From Eggerthellaceae bacterium (GTDB lineage Bacteria > Actinomycetota > Coriobacteriia > Coriobacteriales > Eggerthellaceae), in contig DMNP01000263.1 of assembly GCA_003452695.1 (NCBI GenBank), positions 1-10,004 of the forward strand: a stretch of 10,004 nucleotides of DNA, given 5' to 3'. The position numbers and the translations under genes were made by a program. Positions 8,452 through 10,004 of the stretch are shown piece by piece. The notes under the pieces are model-generated. The model did not search any database and had not been told where the DNA came from. It was given only the letters and a program-made list of their open reading frames with translations. Within the stretch, counting starts at the first letter, position 1. Every line of letters starts with the position of its first letter.

Positions 8452-8546
8452 GTGTGTCAGGGGGACGTTTCTCTTGACACGTCGACATGCTGGCGAGGGA
8501 CGATATAGCACCTCAGTGTGTCAAGAGAAACGTCCCCCTGACACAC
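8452..8546. repeat. Perfect 29-bp inverted repeat with 37-bp centre, REP/REPIN-like element
   Basis: The arms 8452-8480 and 8518-8546 are exact reverse complements over 29 bp and flank a 37-bp centre (8481-8517). Each arm is itself bounded by GTGTCA and TGACAC, so it can fold into a smaller hairpin around a core containing GGGGGACGTTTC. Two inverted copies of a quasi-palindromic unit with a short spacer is the layout of REPIN-type elements moved in trans by IS200-like/RAYT transposases. From memory, sequences of the GTGTCA...GTCCCC...TGACAC kind recur in Firmicutes and related genomes; I could not check this. No transposase and no target-site duplication are seen. As RNA it would form a very stable hairpin between the unknown gene and coaE. 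Confidence 0.75.
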
Positions 8547-8706
8547 ACGCAAAGTGCGGGGGATGAATGGGGCCTGCCGTGAAAAGCAGCCAGTCGACGA
8601 GCCGTTCCCCTTCGCATCCAAAACGATGTGCGGCTGCGTAAGAAATGCGTGTATTATGGGCTTATCGGAAAACGGCACGTTGCATGTGCGGGAACAGGGG
8701 ATTGGC
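8547..8706. other. Leader region upstream of coaE
   Basis: This 160-bp stretch is open in the coaE frame from 8554, but nothing in that extension looks like CoaE. A TATTAT hexamer at 8652-8657 is a possible -10 without a convincing -35. No riboswitch or other gene is recognised. Confidence 0.45.
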
Positions 8707-9306
8707 ATGGACAAGATTTTTGTCATCGGCGGAATGGGCGCTGGCAAATCGACTGCGCGCAAGGCGCTCGTCGATCAGGGACTGGAGTACATCGATCTGG
8801 ACAAGATCGGCCACGAGATTCACCGCTGGCAGGTGGTGAAAGACGACCTGGTGGCCACGTTCGGCCCCGACGTGCTGGACGACCAGGGGGAAGTCGACCG
8901 CCCCGCGCTTGCCCGCAAGGCGTTCGTCAGCCCCGCAGAAACGCGCAAGCTGAACCGCATTACGCTGCCGCGCATCGAGGATGCCTTCACCACCAGGCTG
9001 GACGAGCTGGAAGCTTCGGGCTGTCCGGCCGTCGTCGTGGAGTACTCCATCTTCAAGAGCCGCCACAACTCGTTCGCTTACATGGCAGACGTTATCATCG
9101 CCGTGCTCGCGCCGCTCGAGATGCGCATCGAACGCGCCGTTGCAGCGGGTTGGGAGGAAGCCGATGTGCGTCGCCGCATTGCCCAGCAGATTACCGATGC
9201 CGAACGCATCGAGCAGGCCGACGTGGTCTTCAACAACGACGGCACCAAGGAAGAGCTGTACAACAAGGTAATTTCCTGGTGGAACGAATACATCGGCGTG
9301 GAATAG
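8707..9306 (+). CDS. coaE: Dephospho-CoA kinase (divergent)
   Basis: CoaE phosphorylates the ribose 3'-OH of dephospho-CoA with ATP, the last step of coenzyme A synthesis in the cytoplasm. The 199-residue product has the family length. It shows a P-loop GGMGAGKST (8-16), the acidic pair YIDLDKI (D30, D32) at the position of the catalytic Asp, FGPDVLDDQGEVDRPALARKAF (split at about 52-73) matching the usual FG...DG.idR..L...VF block, and the ending QQITDAERIEQADVVFNNDGT close to the family's Q...R...ADvvI.N.G. Two usual motifs are altered: the LN.I.HP block reads LNRITLP, with L87 in place of His, and the expected VxDxPLLxE block reads VVEYSIF (about 110-116). ATG 8707 was chosen over the upstream in-frame codons because AGGGG (8696-8700) precedes it by 6 nt and the P-loop then falls at residue 8. 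It may be a lineage-specific variant, or a related P-loop nucleotide kinase. Confidence 0.82.
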   Translation: MDKIFVIGGMGAGKSTARKALVDQGLEYIDLDKIGHEIHRWQVVKDDLVATFGPDVLDDQGEVDRPALARKAFVSPAETRKLNRITLPRIEDAFTTRLDELEASGCPAVVVEYSIFKSRHNSFAYMADVIIAVLAPLEMRIERAVAAGWEEADVRRRIAQQITDAERIEQADVVFNNDGTKEELYNKVISWWNEYIGVE

Positions 9307-9341
9307 CCGGGTTGCGCCTCACATTCCCGTACGGGGGATTT

Positions 9342-9376
9342 CAGCATCGCCGAAGGTCGTTTCTTCGGCGATGCTG
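9342..9376 (+). terminator. Terminator-like hairpin after coaE
   Basis: CAGCATCGCCGAA (9342-9354) pairs perfectly with TTCGGCGATGCTG (9364-9376); a further G-C pair can close the loop to 7 nt. The following bases, TTGTATT (9377-9383), are only moderately T-rich. It lies 35 bp after the coaE stop and is probably an intrinsic terminator, though weaker than the one after rpsA. Confidence 0.75.
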
Positions 9377-9475
9377 TTGTATTCGGCCGCAAGGGCGCCC
9401 GTGGAAAGGAAACGGGAAAGCGCGCCGTCGGCCATGGCCCGCCAACTGCCGGGTCCGCGACGGGTTGTGAAATAT

Positions 9476-9491
9476 GTAAAACGAGTTTTAC
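9476..9491. promoter_or_regulatory. 16-bp palindrome upstream of pheS, possible operator
   Basis: GTAAAACGAGTTTTAC has perfect 7-bp arms around a 2-nt GA centre, in an AT-rich patch inside otherwise GC-rich DNA. Its centre lies about 55 bp upstream of the start predicted from the TATACT box, where an activator or repressor dimer could bind. There is no T-run that would make it a terminator. Confidence 0.5.
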
Positions 9492-9526
9492 CTGCGTTTC
9501 GGGCATTTGTGCAGATGGCAAAAGGC

Positions 9527-9532
9527 TATACT
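9527..9532 (+). promoter_or_regulatory. Candidate -10 box (TATACT) of pheS
   Basis: TATACT lies 38 bp before the pheS ATG and predicts a leader of about 30 nt. The -35 region is poor (CATTTG at 9504-9509 with 17-bp spacing). The short leader leaves no room for a T-box or an attenuator between this promoter and pheS. Confidence 0.5.
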
Positions 9533-9570
9533 GACCGTTTGTGTGAAAAATGCACGTCGAAAGGCTGACT

Positions 9571-10004
9571 ATGGCAATCGTTGAAGAACTCGAGGCCCTG
9601 CGCGAGGAAACGCTTGGCGCTATCGGGCAGGCGATCGACACCGCCGCGCTCGACGAAGTGCGCGTGCGCGTTGTGGGCAAGTCGGGCACGCTTACCGCGT
9701 ACCTGCGCAATATGGGCAAAGTGCCCAAGGAAGAGCGCGCCGAAGTGGGCAAGGCCGTGAACGAGGCGCGCAAGGTCGTGGAAGAGGCGCTGGATGCGCG
9801 CAAGCAGGAGCTTGCCGCCGCAGAGCTTGCCGCTAGCATCGATGCCGCGGCCGTTGATGTTACGCTGCCGGGCCGCGTGCAGCAGCTGGGCACGCGTCAT
9901 CTTATAAACCGCGTGTGCGAAGAGGTGTGCGACGTCTTCCTCGGCTTGGGCTATACCGTGGCCACCGGTCCGGAGGTGGAAACCGACTACTACAACTTCA
10001 CGGC
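9571..10004 (+). CDS. pheS: Phenylalanine--tRNA ligase alpha subunit, N-terminal part (runs off window)
   Basis: PheS is the catalytic subunit of the alpha2beta2 phenylalanyl-tRNA synthetase, which charges tRNA-Phe. The frame is open from ATG 9571 to the window end (144 complete codons). The first roughly 90 residues form the expected tRNA-binding coiled coil, with VVGKSGTLTAYLRNMGKVP and the EERAEVGKAVNEAR stretch. It is followed by the family block DVTLPGR...GTRHLINRV (usually ..HP..., here HL) and the start of the catalytic core, GYTVATGPEVETDYYNFT. AAAGG at 9560-9564 is a suitable ribosome site with 6-nt spacing. pheT would be expected downstream, outside the window. Confidence 0.96.
   Translation, partial: MAIVEELEALREETLGAIGQAIDTAALDEVRVRVVGKSGTLTAYLRNMGKVPKEERAEVGKAVNEARKVVEEALDARKQELAAAELAASIDAAAVDVTLPGRVQQLGTRHLINRVCEEVCDVFLGLGYTVATGPEVETDYYNFT

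Noticed and set aside
7446..8477. 343-residue plus-strand frame opposite the minus-strand unknown gene
   Set aside because: Arg/Ala/Cys-rich composition without ordered domains and no ribosome site. It also runs into the inverted repeat. The minus-strand frame has a good start signal and a plausible domain layout.
8474..8479. TTGACA inside the REP-like arms as a possible -35
   Set aside because: The nearest -10-like bases (GATATA/TATAGC around 8502-8509) are 22 or more bp away on the plus strand and badly spaced on the minus strand; the hexamer is explained by the repeat unit.
8554..8706. 51-codon upstream extension of coaE
   Set aside because: The extension shows no family similarity; ATG 8707 has AGGGG at good spacing and places the P-loop at the N-terminus as expected.
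9371..9568. Small 65-residue frame just upstream of pheS
   Set aside because: It starts within the terminator hairpin after coaE, has no ribosome site, and covers the palindrome and promoter of pheS; its basic composition looks like read-through of GC-rich non-coding DNA.

Overview
The window is a GC-rich chromosomal segment with ordinary bacterial gene density. It looks like a high-GC Gram-positive bacterium, most probably a gut actinobacterium of the Coriobacteriia/Eggerthellaceae type. That placement is an inference from base composition, the style of the multi-domain SpoIIE-type phosphatase, the rpsA/uvrB/coaE neighbourhood and the atypical CoaE. No rRNA or other strong phylogenetic marker is present. 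I see no tRNA, rRNA, CRISPR array, prophage or intact insertion sequence.

Layout: (1) 1-565 is the 3' end of rpsA (ribosomal protein S1), closed by a very clear intrinsic terminator at 586-620. (2) 743-3571 is a 942-residue membrane-anchored regulator: multi-pass membrane N-terminus, extracytoplasmic loop, HAMP, PP2C/SpoIIE phosphatase, and an RsbW-type histidine-kinase-like ATPase. It sits behind an extended -10 promoter. (3) 3606-5756 is uvrB, 34 bp downstream and probably cotranscribed. (4) 5956-7359 is a 467-residue regulator with two HTH domains and a large unrecognised C-terminal region containing a cysteine cluster; it has its own TATAAT box. (5) 7533-8396 on the minus strand is an uncharacterised 287-residue protein made of two apparently folded ends joined by a long Gly/Ala-rich linker. 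(6) 8433-8546 holds a short perfect dyad directly followed by two perfect 29-bp inverted arms, which resembles a REP/REPIN-type element. (7) 8707-9306 is coaE (dephospho-CoA kinase), followed by a terminator-like hairpin. (8) 9571 to the end is the 5' part of pheS, preceded by a 16-bp palindrome and a TATACT box.

Most genes are housekeeping: translation (rpsA, pheS), excision repair (uvrB) and coenzyme A synthesis (coaE). Mixed in are two regulators and one unknown. The phosphatase/kinase protein most likely reads an envelope signal and controls an anti-sigma-factor antagonist encoded elsewhere. Its tight linkage to uvrB suggests, but does not show, a stress link. The least explained parts are the twin-HTH Cys-cluster protein with its promoter-flanking inverted repeat, the linker protein on the minus strand, and the REP-like inverted repeat between that protein and coaE. 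I found no convincing complete new multi-gene system; the best novelty candidates are these individual loci.
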